Source of the DNA: Desulfovibrio desulfuricans
GTDB lineage: Bacteria; Desulfobacterota; Desulfovibrionia; Desulfovibrionales; Desulfovibrionaceae
NCBI RefSeq assembly: GCF_024460775.1
Contig: NZ_JANFYZ010000006.1
Location: forward strand, 181,106 to 245,105
Length of the DNA stretch: 64,000 bases
Reading direction: 5' to 3'
Below are positions 39,137 to 50,051 of this stretch, in pieces (the first letter of the stretch is position 1; every line of letters begins with the position of its first letter). The notes under the pieces are model-generated. The model was given only the letters and a program-made list of their open reading frames with translations. It did not search any database and was not told where the DNA came from. The position numbers were made by a program, and so were the translations under genes.

Positions 39137-39899
39137 TCTACAGAAGTATGAACATCCCCACCACCATGATCGTGAATGCCTTTTAGATACGGTATACAAG
39201 GAGCGACGCATAGTACTGCATGCAATATTGAGCAGTAAAATGAAATTATGTTTCCGTGGTGCGTATTAAATTATTAACTTCTGGATATGATCTATGCATT
39301 TTTCAGATTAGGGAGTCTTGTTTTGCGTAGAGACAAGGCGGCTTTTCTGGCAGGGATGCATTTTCAGATGGTAGTAATAACCGGCACGTAGGAGGTTTTT
39401 CGGCGAACAGGTTATACATCTACAGCATTGCATGCTCTGCCGTAGCGACAATATCGTTTCGCATGCCTGCGAAAGAGCTGCAAAACAAGCGCTGCAGCCG
39501 ATGACTCTTGTAATGACATTTTGGTATTTTGTGTGTTTTTATGTGTAGTTAATAAAGTGTCCCTGTCTATGAGCCAATTATCCCCCCACCCCCAAAAAAA
39601 GTGATGGGGTATGTCAAAAGGCGTACCTGACATGGTTGGATGCTTACAAAGCAGAAAGCCCGCCAAGCTGTTAGCTTAGCGGGCTTCTTTGAACTCTCTT
39701 GGAGTTCAAGAAGGAGCAGGAGGAGATGATATATGCCATTTGATATATGGATTTTCAGTGAACTTAACTCATAGCAATTTATTTTTTGTCTGCGAAGGCT
39801 TGTGACACCTCTTGTGACCCCCACGGTATCTGCCCCTATGTGAAAATACTGTGGTACTCGCGTTGAACTGTCACAAGAAAAAATTTGCTTTAGTGCAAA
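39137..39899. other. Gap holding dispersed repeat copy 1
   Basis: No gene is supported in 39137-39620. The direct repeat follows at 39652, with weaker similarity to the 61-kb copy continuing to about 39822. The facing GGDEF gene ends at 39900. Confidence 0.6.
39652..39710 (+). repeat. Dispersed structured repeat, copy 1
   Basis: A 59-bp core with two stems: AAGCCCGC...GCGGGCTT enclosing AAGCT-GTT-AGCTT, then TTGAACTC-TCTTG-GAGTTCAA. It is identical to the core at 61135 except at two bases. On the minus strand the first stem is followed by TTTCTG, terminator-like. Similarity continues weakly for about 110 bp to the right (CCATTTGATAT, CGAAGGCTTGT). Confidence 0.85.
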
Positions 39900-40922
39900 C
39901 TATTCTCCAATTTCAACAGATGGTTCAGAAACGCAGACTCTGTTTCTTCCACAGTTTTTTGCCTTATACAAGGCGTTATCAGCCTGCTTAATAGCCCATT
40001 GTTGCAGGGTGTTGCTGTTTTGATCTGCTGCGTTTTTTGCCAGCAGGCCTGCAACGCCCATGCTCACAGTCAACGGAATTTTCCTGCCATCTTGTAGCTG
40101 GCAGGGTGTATTTTCCACTGCTAAACGAATTCTCTCCGCCGCCGCAAGCCCCTGATCGAAATCTGCATCAGAAAAGAAAAAGATAAACTCCTCACCGCCA
40201 TAACGCCCCATGATGTCAGCCCGGCGCAGGCTTTTCTGTGCATGTTCCACAATGTGCTTCAATGCCCAATCGCCTTCAACATGACCGTATGTATCATTAA
40301 ATTTTTTGAAGTGATCTACATCAAGGAGGCAGTAGCAGCAGTTTTTTCGCATTGCAAAGCACCGTTCCATTTGCTCCATTGCAGAGAAGAAGAAAAACCT
40401 GCGATTAAACACTCCAGTCAGCGGATCATGCTGCGCCATATATTTAAATTTGGCTTCACTTTGTTCCAGCTGCCTCATGGCCTCATTGCGTTGCCTGGCT
40501 TCTTCCTGAAGGGAGGCTTCTTTTTGCTGCAACGCTTCTATCGTGCTGGCAAGCTGCACTACCATACTGTTGAATGAGGACGAAAAGTCTCCCATAAAGT
40601 CCATGCGCTGCGAATAGTCTCCATTTTCGACCTGCTGCACTTTCCATGTCATATGCCGCAGGTTTGCTTGCAAGGCCTTGCATGAGCCTGCGACAACTCC
40701 GCTCATTGTGATCTGGGGGGAAAGGTCGCCGGAGGCAAACGATGTAATAATGTCGCGCAACAATATAATTTTTTCATGCAGTCGAACAAAGTCTTCATTC
40801 TTTGTAAATGCAGAAGGAATGTCCGGCGGGGTTGCAGCATCAAGCAATTTCTCAACATGGTGCAGAACGTTATGCACCATGTTTTTCTGTTTGTCGCAAT
40901 CAACAAAGAGATCCATTTTCAT
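39900..40922 (-). CDS. Diguanylate cyclase (GGDEF)
   Basis: A 340-residue protein without membrane segments. A HAMP-like helical linker and coiled coil (residues about 70-160) precede a GGDEF domain with active-site GGEEF and an inhibitory RRAD motif five residues before it. It should make c-di-GMP and be feedback-inhibited. Its ATG overlaps the stop of the V4R gene (TAATG), so the two are one operon and the V4R protein is probably its sensor. Confidence 0.92.
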   Translation of the reverse strand: MKMDLFVDCDKQKNMVHNVLHHVEKLLDAATPPDIPSAFTKNEDFVRLHEKIILLRDIITSFASGDLSPQITMSGVVAGSCKALQANLRHMTWKVQQVENGDYSQRMDFMGDFSSSFNSMVVQLASTIEALQQKEASLQEEARQRNEAMRQLEQSEAKFKYMAQHDPLTGVFNRRFFFFSAMEQMERCFAMRKNCCYCLLDVDHFKKFNDTYGHVEGDWALKHIVEHAQKSLRRADIMGRYGGEEFIFFFSDADFDQGLAAAERIRLAVENTPCQLQDGRKIPLTVSMGVAGLLAKNAADQNSNTLQQWAIKQADNALYKAKNCGRNRVCVSEPSVEIGE

Positions 40923-41461
40923 TAATCACCGTGCGCTTGATCTATAGCATTGGCGTTGAAACGGCAGGTGCGGGCGCCCGTGCACCAACAGTCAATCTCA
41001 CGGACCTTGAATTTTGTCCCCGTGTAGGATTCGAGGATGCCCTGGATAAAACCTTCATCATAAACGCAAATTTGGTCGTTGCTGTCAGGCAGGCCAGAGC
41101 AGTCAAGGTCTTCTTCAACATTCAGGGTGAAGCTTAGCGTGTCGAGATCAATGCTCTCTACGCGAAAGATGCCTATTCCCAGTTCCATGAACTTGTCTTC
41201 TATGATTTTCACCAAACCGGAAATGTCACTAACTTCAGTAATGTATTTTTTATAAAATTCTTTGCCTGCAAGTGCACCGGCTCTACGGAAAATTTCGTCC
41301 GTTTTTGCATGTCCAAAGTCATCTTCAAGAATATCTCTCAAAGTATATTGCAGAAGTCTGTACACTTCAATGCGGGTATATGCACCAAGGCTTGGACGTG
41401 CAACTGCCATGTTATCCCCAATGGTGCTCCATGAAAAAATATACTTCCGTTCCGTACTCAT
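40922..41461 (-). CDS. V4R-domain small-molecule sensor protein
   Basis: A 179-residue protein resembling the V4R (4-vinyl reductase) fold, with the Cys cluster CWCTGARTC near the C-terminus and RRAGALAGKEFY in the middle. The ATG at 41461 is preferred (GAGAG upstream) over a TTG start at 41494 that would add MNKITAKREKL. V4R domains bind hydrophobic ligands or metal in other regulators; the ligand here is unknown. Confidence 0.75.
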   Translation of the reverse strand: MSTERKYIFSWSTIGDNMAVARPSLGAYTRIEVYRLLQYTLRDILEDDFGHAKTDEIFRRAGALAGKEFYKKYITEVSDISGLVKIIEDKFMELGIGIFRVESIDLDTLSFTLNVEEDLDCSGLPDSNDQICVYDEGFIQGILESYTGTKFKVREIDCWCTGARTCRFNANAIDQAHGD

Positions 41462-41810
41462 GAGTTTCTCTCGTTTTGCTGTAATTTTATTCAACTTTTG
41501 GAATTACATGCAGGATAATCGTGTCATTTAAAGTTGAAAATTATCCATTAATACATGTATCGTGCTGTAATCTTTTGTGGGTAACGACCCATGATGTTCC
41601 GGTTAAAATTTTAATGATTTTTTGCATGATATGAGAAATGCGGCAGTGGTCAATGTAAAATCGTGTGAAATCTTAAAATTCAATTTTTACAATTCAATAT
41701 ATTATCTTGCTGTAAAATTGCTACTGGCTGGTATTCATAGTTTGTGCGTAAAAATGTGAATGCATATTTTTTTATAATGATAGAAGTAAGCTGTGTGCTG
41801 GATGCTATAG
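41462..41810. other. Divergent promoter region
   Basis: An AT-rich 349-bp gap between the leftward V4R/GGDEF operon and the rightward hybrid kinase. TATAAT occurs at about 41772-41777, facing the kinase. No gene or strong operator was recognised. Confidence 0.5.
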
Positions 41811-44800
41811 ATGACGCCTCTTTATTCTGTATATTTAAAAAGCGTATGCTGGTTTGCAAATCTCTCCATCCGCACCAAGCTGGTTATTTCGCTTATTCCC
41901 ACCGGCTTAGCGCTGATAACTATTTTTGCGCTTGCAGCTAGGGGAAGTGAGAGCGTCGATTCTTTATATGCAGATATTTTAGATAAAAAAATTAAAGCTG
42001 TTATTGCAGTGATAAACTCAAATAAAGAAAATTTTTCTGCATATCAGCAAGTGTATGATCTTGCTCTTCAGGATTTTGAAGAAAAGCATGTGTGGGTTAG
42101 AGCGGATCTTGAAAAAAATATTAATGCCTACTTTTCGCTTATTGGGGTAGCCAAAAATAAATCACCAGAGCATGCCAAGAGTCTTGATGCGCTGAAGCGA
42201 CAATTTGAAGAACTGATAGTTGAGCTTGATAAAGTCCGAGAGGTGGCGAAGGTCCATACTCGAACGTATGTCCTTGATTATATGCATGATAACGTTTTGC
42301 CGCTGCTGAACACGCTCCGGCACGAAACCTCTTGCCTTGCAGAATCAATGCGCAATGGATTGATACGGGAGCGGAACAACGTCATGGCAAACACCCGGAA
42401 AGCCATTTCCATGTTTGCGCTGGTAGTCGCAATAGCTGTGGTCATGTCGCTGTGTATTGTGTTGGCAATATTCAAAGTCAGCGTGGTTCAACCATTGCGC
42501 GGTTTAAGCAGGGCAATTGAAGACGTAACTTGTGGGCGGTATGAACAGGAAATACCCTATAAAAGTTGGAATAATGAGATAGGGCAGCTTGCCAATAATC
42601 TGGACAAGCTGAGGATCTGTGCGGCTGAGCACAGCAAGTTTTTGCGTGTCAAAACTGAAGTTGGGAATATTGCCGAAGGCCTACTGGCTGCAACAACCTT
42701 CTCGGAATTTTCTTTTGCCTTGCTTTCTAGGTTGCGTGGGCGGTGCGGCATTACGCACTGCGACCTTTATTTTGCAGATAAATCACAGGAAAAATTTGCA
42801 AATATAAATGGTGTTGCATTTTGCGATTGGAATTATTCAGATTCCTATCCATCGAATTTCTCCGATGCAAAATTTATTTTCAGCGATGATGAAGAGGATA
42901 TGCAGATTGCCGCACCCATGGGAAAGCGCAACGTGGTTGGCGGCAGGTGGTTTTTATTGCCAGTAATCAGGCAAGATAAAAAACTTGCTGTACTTGAACT
43001 TGTTCTGTCAAAGCCGCAAGGCGAACCTGTCGCTTTTTTTATGGAAGAGTTGCTCCCGGTTGTGGGGCAAAATCTGGAGATTTTATCCAGCAGTCTTCAG
43101 GTAAAAGAACTGCTTGATAAGACGTGTGCCCAGGCAAATTCCCTGGTTGTGTCCCAGGCGCAACTTATGGCGCACAAAAACGACATTCTGGCAGCTCTAA
43201 AGAGTGTAAAGCGGTCTCAAACTCAATTGGTAGATATGGCTGAATCCCTTTCTGTAGGGGTTTTTCAGCTATGCTTTTTTGAGGATGGGAGCCGGTTGTT
43301 TACGTTTACCAGCCAGCGGATGAGTGAACTGCTTGGAATTAGTGTCAATGATATAATTGATAGCCCTGACTCTTTGTGGCGCAATATCGATCCGCAAGAT
43401 GCGGCAAGGGCAAGGGGTGGTGTCAATAAAGTGCTGGCACGCATGTTTGGCGGTCAGGATCATGAACAGACAGAGGTGCAATTGCGTGTTATTTCCGGAG
43501 AATGCGATTGCTACCTGAATCTTAGCTGCCACTATAAGCGATTGCCTGATGGGATTGTTCAACTTACGGGATACATTGAGGACGTTTCAGAAAAACGTCG
43601 TGCAGCACTTGCTCTTGCCGAACAAGAGCGCCGGTTGCGCGACATTATGGATAATTTGCCCTGTCTGGTAACCCTCAAAGATGCCGAGGGGCGTTACCTC
43701 ATGGGCAATCGTTTTTTTGAAAACGTGTACGCCCTAAAAACAGAAAATATCCTGGGTAAGACGCAGGCGGAAGTGTTTCCCGACGAGATCGTCAGTAAAA
43801 GTATGGAGAAGGATCTCCAGGAGGGAGAATCCGGGACGGCTCAGACTTTTGATAGTACTCATATTTTTGCCGATGGCACCGAGCACCTGCTGCGGACAAC
43901 GGAAATTCCATTGATGGATGGCCGCAATCGCATAACTGGAGTTGTTTCTTTATCCTTGGATATCACGGAGCAACATGCTGCGGCCCGTTATCTTGAGCAT
44001 GCAAAATTTGTTGCAGAGGAAGCAAACAAGGCAAAAAGTGAATTCCTGGCTAGAATGAGTCATGAAATAAGAACACCCATACATGCCATTTTGGGTCTCG
44101 CCTACCTCACCCTGCATTCTGAACTCACAGACAAACAGCGAGAACACGTCAAGAATATCCAGATTTCTGGTAATATCCTTTTGCGCATCATTGATGATAT
44201 CCTGGACTTTTCAAAAATTGAAGCCGGGAAGATGGTTATTGATGAAGTCAGTTTTAACCTGACTGAGCTTATCGACAGAATATACAGTGTTATTTCTGTT
44301 AAAGCAGATGAGCGCGATCTTGAAATCATTTTCGACATAGATGCAACAATTCCTCATAACTTGCTGGGAGACCCCCTGCGTCTTTCACAAGTCCTTATAA
44401 ATTATGCTTCCAATGCCATAAAATTTACGGAAAAGGGGCACATCCTTCTTTCTGTGAAGGCGGTTGAGCGTTGCATTGACCGCATGCTGCTTCATTTTGC
44501 AGTGACAGATACCGGTATTGGCCTGGATGAGTCGCAGAGCGGTGATTTGTTCAATGCTTTTACGCAAGCTGACGGTTCAATTTCGCGCAATTATGGCGGA
44601 ACTGGGCTCGGCCTGGCGATTTGCAAGCGCTTGGCTGAACTGATGGGCGGCGAAGTTGGCGTTAACAGTGTGCCGGGCCAAGGCAGTTCCTTCTGGTTCA
44701 CCGCGTGGGTTGGATTGGGTGAACAGGAGGCGTGTCTCATTGATGATGCCCTGATGCAGGAATTGCAGAGTTTACGTTGCCTTGTTGTGTCCGGAAACAG

Positions 44801-46235
44801 CGAGGCAAAGCGCACACTGACCTCAACTCTGGAATCTTTTTTCTGCCGAGTCGTTACGGTAACCAATGGCGCCGAAGCCCTGGACGCTCTGGGTAATGCT
44901 GGCAGCGAAGATCCTTTTTCCTTTATTCTGTTGGATTCAAAAAGGTCAGACAAGGAATGTGTCGCCGTCGCCCAACGGATCAGGCAGGAAGTCCCACGTG
45001 ATCTTTTCATCGCTCTTTTGGTCACAGGCCCCAGCAGCGAGGCAATTGCCCTGGAGGGTAAAAATGTTGGGGTAAACACGGTTCTTGCCAAGCCGGTGAA
45101 CTCGTCAACTCTGTTTGACACCGTGATGGAGGCGTTGGGCAAGAGGGTCGCCAGTAAAGGGGGCGATGCGGGCAGCCGCGGAAAAAGGCTGAAGAGACCG
45201 ACTAAAATTTATGACGCCAGAATCCTTTTAGTTGAAGATAACGTGATCAATCAAAAGGTTGCGATGGAGATCCTGGGGCAGGCCGGGCTTATTGTCCAGG
45301 TTGCCAACAACGGGTTTGAAGCTATTGAGGCAGTGAAGAATAGCGATTTTGATGCTGTGCTTATGGATATTCAGATGTCCGGACTTGATGGTTTAAGTAC
45401 GGCCAGGCGAATACGCGAACTGGAAAAACCAGGAGTTGCAGAGCTTCCCATTATTGCCATGACCGCCAACGCAATGGCTGGCGACAGAGAAAGAAGCCTC
45501 AATGCCGGGATGAACGATCATCTGAGCAAGCCGATCAGGCCAGACAAGCTGTTGGCTACCCTTGTGCGCTGGATAAAACAGGGCAAGGGCAAAACCTTTC
45601 CGCAGCCAGGGGGGCCTGGTGAAATCTCTGGCTCTCCTTTGCCTGTCGTGGCCTTACCCGGTCTTTCTGTCACGCAAGGTGTGTTGCGCATGGGCGGCAA
45701 CCTTGTGCTCTACAAGGAACTGTTAGCAAAATTTGCCGTGGACTACGCCGATACCGCTGCGCTTGTGCGCGCCGCGCGTGATCAAGGAAGCATGCCCGAG
45801 GTGGCCGCAATCGCACATTCTCTTAAAGGCGTTGCGGGCAATATCGGGGCAAGGGATCTTAGCGTTGCCGCTGGAAAGCTTGAAATGAGCATCAAGAAAG
45901 AAACCGCCACAGAAGATTTGTTTGAACAGTTTTTTTGCTCTCTGGAGAAAGTGCTGACTTCGATCAGACTTTTTGAAGATGCTGACAGCCATTCAGACAA
46001 TATAAGTCATGTCTTGGATTCTTCTTCCCTGAGCAGTCTGCTTGCCGAGATCGGCAGATTGCTTGAATGCGACGTTGCCCAGGCCATAGGCAAGGTCAAG
46101 GAGCTAGATGAAGTGGAAATGCCCTCCGTATTGGAGGATGACCTTGCCCGCCTCCAGAAGGCTATGGGTAATTGTGACATTGAAGAGGCATCACGAGCTA
46201 TTGAAAGCCTGCTTGTGGCGCTGAAGGTGAGATAG
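41811..46235 (+). CDS. Giant hybrid histidine kinase (HAMP, GAF-like, PAS, REC, REC, Hpt)
   Basis: A 1474-residue membrane kinase. TM1 is about residues 21-45 and TM2 about 198-222, with a helical sensor between, then HAMP, a GAF-like region, and two PAS-like regions (the second from [17 protein letters not shown]). The phospho-His is in [15 protein letters not shown]; the ATPase G box is GGTGLGLAI. The first receiver has lost its acidic pair ([10 protein letters not shown]); the second is intact ([15 protein letters not shown]). An Hpt domain has phospho-His in [10 protein letters not shown]. An in-frame stop immediately precedes the ATG at 41811; the Shine-Dalgarno is weak. It probably signals to the HD-GYP protein 13 bp downstream. 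Confidence 0.93.
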   Translation: MTPLYSVYLKSVCWFANLSIRTKLVISLIPTGLALITIFALAARGSESVDSLYADILDKKIKAVIAVINSNKENFSAYQQVYDLALQDFEEKHVWVRADLEKNINAYFSLIGVAKNKSPEHAKSLDALKRQFEELIVELDKVREVAKVHTRTYVLDYMHDNVLPLLNTLRHETSCLAESMRNGLIRERNNVMANTRKAISMFALVVAIAVVMSLCIVLAIFKVSVVQPLRGLSRAIEDVTCGRYEQEIPYKSWNNEIGQLANNLDKLRICAAEHSKFLRVKTEVGNIAEGLLAATTFSEFSFALLSRLRGRCGITHCDLYFADKSQEKFANINGVAFCDWNYSDSYPSNFSDAKFIFSDDEEDMQIAAPMGKRNVVGGRWFLLPVIRQDKKLAVLELVLSKPQGEPVAFFMEELLPVVGQNLEILSSSLQVKELLDKTCAQANSLVVSQAQLMAHKNDILAALKSVKRSQTQLVDMAESLSVGVFQLCFFEDGSRLFTFTSQRMSELLGISVNDIIDSPDSLWRNIDPQDAARARGGVNKVLARMFGGQDHEQTEVQLRVISGECDCYLNLSCHYKRLPDGIVQLTGYIEDVSEKRRAALALAEQERRLRDIMDNLPCLVTLKDAEGRYLMGNRFFENVYALKTENILGKTQAEVFPDEIVSKSMEKDLQEGESGTAQTFDSTHIFADGTEHLLRTTEIPLMDGRNRITGVVSLSLDITEQHAAARYLEHAKFVAEEANKAKSEFLARMSHEIRTPIHAILGLAYLTLHSELTDKQREHVKNIQISGNILLRIIDDILDFSKIEAGKMVIDEVSFNLTELIDRIYSVISVKADERDLEIIFDIDATIPHNLLGDPLRLSQVLINYASNAIKFTEKGHILLSVKAVERCIDRMLLHFAVTDTGIGLDESQSGDLFNAFTQADGSISRNYGGTGLGLAICKRLAELMGGEVGVNSVPGQGSSFWFTAWVGLGEQEACLIDDALMQELQSLRCLVVSGNSEAKRTLTSTLESFFCRVVTVTNGAEALDALGNAGSEDPFSFILLDSKRSDKECVAVAQRIRQEVPRDLFIALLVTGPSSEAIALEGKNVGVNTVLAKPVNSSTLFDTVMEALGKRVASKGGDAGSRGKRLKRPTKIYDARILLVEDNVINQKVAMEILGQAGLIVQVANNGFEAIEAVKNSDFDAVLMDIQMSGLDGLSTARRIRELEKPGVAELPIIAMTANAMAGDRERSLNAGMNDHLSKPIRPDKLLATLVRWIKQGKGKTFPQPGGPGEISGSPLPVVALPGLSVTQGVLRMGGNLVLYKELLAKFAVDYADTAALVRAARDQGSMPEVAAIAHSLKGVAGNIGARDLSVAAGKLEMSIKKETATEDLFEQFFCSLEKVLTSIRLFEDADSHSDNISHVLDSSSLSSLLAEIGRLLECDVAQAIGKVKELDEVEMPSVLEDDLARLQKAMGNCDIEEASRAIESLLVALKVR

Positions 46236-46248
46236 AAGGAGGCATGTC

Positions 46249-47319
46249 TTGAATATTGAACGTCCCAAAGTGCTCGTTGTTGATGACGATGTCAGCAACC
46301 TCTACGTAATTATGGAAGCACTGAAAGATCAATATGTAGTGGTGACAGCCACCAATGGAACGCGGGCTCTTAACATGGCTGTCGCAGCTCCTTTTCCTGA
46401 TATTATTCTGTTGGACGTCATGATGCCCGACATCAGTGGCTACGAAGTATGCTCCAAACTCAAAGGCAATGCTGCTACCCGAGGTATTCCTGTTGTTTTT
46501 GTTACCGCCCTTGGTGAAATCGGCGATGAAACAAAAGGTCTTGAACTTGGCGCTGTGGACTATATCACCAAGCCCGTCAACCCCTCACTGGTCAAGGCGC
46601 GGGTGCGCAATCAGCTGGAATTGAAACGTCACCGCGATCTGTTGGAGGCAATGGTGCGGGAGCGTACCAGGGAGCTTGTGCTTACCCAACAGGCAACAAT
46701 TGAAATGCTGGCAGATCTAGCAGAAACGCGTGATCCAGAAACTGGCTGCCACATCAAGCGTACTCAGGAGTACGTATGTGCTCTGGCGCATGCGGCAAGA
46801 CAACTCCCTGATCTTGAACTGTTTCTGGATGATGAAGACATTGATATGTTGTATCACTCAGCAGTATTGCATGATATAGGTAAAGTTGGTGTTCCTGACG
46901 CAATATTGAATAAAGAAGGAAAGCTTAGCAAAGAAGAGTTTTCCAAGATGAAGGAACACTGCATTATAGGATATAAGGCAATGTTGGGAGCGCAGAGAAA
47001 GCTTGGAGAAAATTCTTTTCTGCGTCTTGCTGGAGAAATTGCACTGACACATCATGAAAGGTGGGATGGAACAGGCTATCCGAGTGGCCTGCATGGTGCA
47101 CAGATACCCGTTTCAGGGCGTCTTGTAGCTATTGCAGATGTTTATGACGCGCTGGTTTGTCAACGCATATATAAACCGCCATTTACCCATGAAGAAGCGG
47201 TTAGCATTATTGTTGGTGAAAGCGGAAAGCAGTTTGATCCAAGATTTGTGAAAGCATTTCTGGCGATTGAATCGCAAATAGAAAAAATTTCTATAGAATA
47301 TGCAGATTATAAAAATTGA
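46249..47319 (+). CDS. Response regulator with HD-GYP phosphodiesterase (TTG start)
   Basis: A 356-residue RpfG-like protein. The receiver (residues 1-120) has DDD near residue 11 and phosphoacceptor in IILLDVMMPDISG. A coiled coil leads to HD-GYP with HDIGKVGVPDAIL and HHERWDGTGYP, the c-di-GMP hydrolase motifs. The start is TTG at 46249: AAGGAGG lies about 6 bp upstream and no in-frame ATG serves. It follows the kinase closely, so the kinase is its likely phosphodonor. Confidence 0.94.
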   Translation: MNIERPKVLVVDDDVSNLYVIMEALKDQYVVVTATNGTRALNMAVAAPFPDIILLDVMMPDISGYEVCSKLKGNAATRGIPVVFVTALGEIGDETKGLELGAVDYITKPVNPSLVKARVRNQLELKRHRDLLEAMVRERTRELVLTQQATIEMLADLAETRDPETGCHIKRTQEYVCALAHAARQLPDLELFLDDEDIDMLYHSAVLHDIGKVGVPDAILNKEGKLSKEEFSKMKEHCIIGYKAMLGAQRKLGENSFLRLAGEIALTHHERWDGTGYPSGLHGAQIPVSGRLVAIADVYDALVCQRIYKPPFTHEEAVSIIVGESGKQFDPRFVKAFLAIESQIEKISIEYADYKN

Positions 47320-47457
47320 TATAATTTTTTAAAACTTAATTATACAGTATATTGCTGTGTAATTGAGTTGATATTTTATATCGATTGTCTGCAAAAGATA
47401 TTGTTGAAACACAATAATCTTACCAATACTTACAAAATCTGTATGATTGGAGGTAAT

Positions 47458-49200
47458 ATGAAGCTTAGTGTCAAGCTTACACTCATGTCTGGATTCCTTT
47501 TGCTGCTTGCAACATTAGTTGGGGTTTTCAGCCTGATTGAGATGGCAAACATCAACAAGGGGTCAACTGATATAAGTGAAAACTGGTTGCGCTCCACACG
47601 CAGCGTGATGAATTCAACTCTGTTGACGTCAGAATACAGGCTTGCAGAGGCCTTGTTCGTATATGCCAAGACAGAGGAAGAGAACTCTGTTTATAAAAAT
47701 CGAATGGAAAATGCTTTAGCCGCACTTGATAAATCAAAGGCTGGTTATGTTAAGCTGATATCTTCGCCAAAAGAAGAGCAGGCCTTTGACACATTTTCGA
47801 AGCAATGGGCACAATACATTCAGGTAAGCGCTCAAATAATCCAGCTTTCAAATGACAATAAACTGGAAGCTGCGATCGATATGTTCAGGACAAAATCCAG
47901 AATGCTTTTTGAGCAGAGCAATGCATCTCTTATGGAACTTGTAAATATTAATACTGCAGGAGCCGACGCAGCCAGCAAAGCTTGTGACGAACTTTATGAA
48001 AGGGCCAGACTTCTGGTCAGCTCATTGCTTGTAGCGGCATTGTTGATTGGTATTGGTGCTGTTGTGTTTATCGTTCGCGGCACCCACAAGCAGCTTGGCA
48101 AGGATCCCAGTGAACTGAACGCCATTGCGCACCGAGTTGTTGAAGGCGATTATAATGTTGATGACGGCTGCCCAAAGCTCGGCGTGTACGATTCCATTAT
48201 TGCCATGGTGAACGCTCTGAAGGTGAATATTGAGCACGCTCAGGAAGAATCGGTAAGGGCGCGTGAGGCGGCGGAAAGCGCCCGTATTGCTCAGGGCGAA
48301 GCCGTGGAGGCCCAACACCGTGCAGAGACCGCGCGTAAGGAAGGCCTGCTTGACGCGGCGAACCAGCTGGAAAACGTGGTGCACGTCATTGCTTCTGCCT
48401 CAGAGCAGCTTTCTGCGCAAATTGAAGAATCTTCCCGGGGTGCAGAACAGCAGGCAGAGCGTATAGCAGACACGGCAACCGCTGTGGGCGAGATGAATTC
48501 TGCAGTGCTTGAGGTGGCGAGGAATGCTTCCTATGGCGCGCAATTGTCTGCAGAAATGCAGGAAAAAGCCCGTTCCGGAGATAATGTGACATCGCAATGC
48601 CAGAGTGCGATTGCTGATGTGCAAAACGATGCTGCTGCTCTCAAGGTCAGTATGGATGTGCTTTCCGGGCATGCCCAGGCCATCAACGAGATTATGACCG
48701 TTATTTCGGACATTGCTGATCAAACCAATTTGCTGGCACTCAATGCCGCCATTGAGGCGGCGCGCGCAGGCGATGCTGGTCGCGGATTTGCCGTGGTGGC
48801 TGACGAGGTGCGCAAACTTGCCGAGAAAACCATGGCTTCGACACTCGATGTGGGTAAAGCCATTCATGCCATCCAGGAAAGTTCGCAGGATGGCGTGCAC
48901 CGCATGGATGCTGCAGTTAATAAGGTTAATCTTGCAACAGAGCTATCGTTAAAAAGCGGGGAAGCTCTGAAGGTGATTCTCGGGCTCGCAGAACAGACCG
49001 CCGATCAGGTGCAGGGTATTGCCACGGCAAGCGAAGAGCAATCTGCTTCAGCCGAGGAAATTGCCCAGTCGGTCGATCATGTCAACTCCATTTCTCGCGA
49101 AACCGCCTTGGCCATGAGCGAGGCGAGCAAGGCTGTTTCCGACCTGGCAGCACAGGCTCAACGGCTGGCCGCCATTATTACCGACCTTAAAAATGCCTAA
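47458..49200 (+). CDS. Methyl-accepting chemotaxis protein
   Basis: A 580-residue receptor. TM1 is about residues 10-30, a four-helix-bundle sensor spans about 35-180, TM2 is about 185-210, and the signalling domain runs to the end. The hairpin tip [20 protein letters not shown] and [13 protein letters not shown] are hallmark. The ATG at 47458 is chosen over 47368 because GGAGG lies 6 bp before it. No CheW-binding pentapeptide is seen at the C-terminus. It probably tunes chemotaxis or a Che-like surface pathway. Confidence 0.95.
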   Translation: MKLSVKLTLMSGFLLLLATLVGVFSLIEMANINKGSTDISENWLRSTRSVMNSTLLTSEYRLAEALFVYAKTEEENSVYKNRMENALAALDKSKAGYVKLISSPKEEQAFDTFSKQWAQYIQVSAQIIQLSNDNKLEAAIDMFRTKSRMLFEQSNASLMELVNINTAGADAASKACDELYERARLLVSSLLVAALLIGIGAVVFIVRGTHKQLGKDPSELNAIAHRVVEGDYNVDDGCPKLGVYDSIIAMVNALKVNIEHAQEESVRAREAAESARIAQGEAVEAQHRAETARKEGLLDAANQLENVVHVIASASEQLSAQIEESSRGAEQQAERIADTATAVGEMNSAVLEVARNASYGAQLSAEMQEKARSGDNVTSQCQSAIADVQNDAAALKVSMDVLSGHAQAINEIMTVISDIADQTNLLALNAAIEAARAGDAGRGFAVVADEVRKLAEKTMASTLDVGKAIHAIQESSQDGVHRMDAAVNKVNLATELSLKSGEALKVILGLAEQTADQVQGIATASEEQSASAEEIAQSVDHVNSISRETALAMSEASKAVSDLAAQAQRLAAIITDLKNA

Positions 49201-50051
49201 CTGTTCGATCTTGTCAGATTTGCCCATGGCACATTGACCTTGCCCCGGTAAATAAGGCTTCGTCTCTCTTTCACGCGCCTTCTGGCAATTTCTGTCAAAG
49301 CCATGTGCAGGCATATGGCGGCGGCTTAACCTCTACGGTGGCCGCCGCTTTTCTGTCTGTTCCTGCTGCAGGGCGAGGTGAGGAAGGCTGAATAGTCTGC
49401 TGACAATATTTGTAATTCTGCCAGTGTACGGCTGGTTCCCTGCAAAGAGTAATGACTGTATTTTTGTTTTGTCTGCCTCTGTTGAGAGGTGGCTGCTGGA
49501 AATTTTTTTTCAACTTTTTTCACAGTGCTTCAACTGCCTGATATTTTTAGTTCTTGTAAAAAATGTTTCTTATGATTCATGTTGATTATACAATCAATAT
49601 TTTTTGTGACTTGATTATATAGGGGCAACATAACTGTCTGATCTGAGAGGAATTAGCTATACAGATTTTTTTATCGGTTATTATAATTTTACCCGATATA
49701 ATGCGGTATAGCTGATGTGGCTCCCAGAGGTTAGCTGATCTTGACCTTATTGATAATGATAGCTAACTATTAATTGGCAGCGTTGCTGAATCAGGTGGCA
49801 ATGTTCGCAATTCACCTGATTTTCAGCGGAAGCCTTGAGGTTTCCCTTGCCCTTCCATCTTTGTCCGGTGTGTGCAGCGATGCCGCCGCGACAAACTCAG
49901 GATTCCTTGTTCCCAACACGCGGGAACAAGCACCCCTGAACGCTGGTACATTCTCCAGCCTTTTCTCAAAAGATAATACGCGATGCAGTCAATGTGCTTT
50001 TCACATGCTGTATCTATCTAAAATATTTTGCTTTCAAAAAGGGGATTAACC
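49201..50051. other. Long structured leader before the giant adhesin
   Basis: No gene is supported in this 851-bp gap. Two hairpins lie close to the adhesin: AATCAGGTG/CACCTGATT at about 49789-49821, and CTTGTTCCC/GGGAACAAG (49906-49914 with 49922-49930). TTGATAATGATAGCTAACTA near 49747 loosely resembles a Fur box. A 91-codon frame at 49774 overlaps these hairpins and is not called as a gene. Confidence 0.45.

Noticed and set aside
39652..39710. Repeat core considered as a tRNA gene or tRNA attachment site
   Set aside because: Two stems are present but no cloverleaf, T-loop or acceptor stem; no tRNA was recognised at any of the three copies.
49747..49766. Fur-box-like sequence
   Set aside because: Only one half is convincing and the rest is AT-rich background; too weak to call as a site.
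49774..50049. A 91-codon frame just before the adhesin
   Set aside because: It has no ribosome binding site, overlaps two hairpins, and shows no known family.
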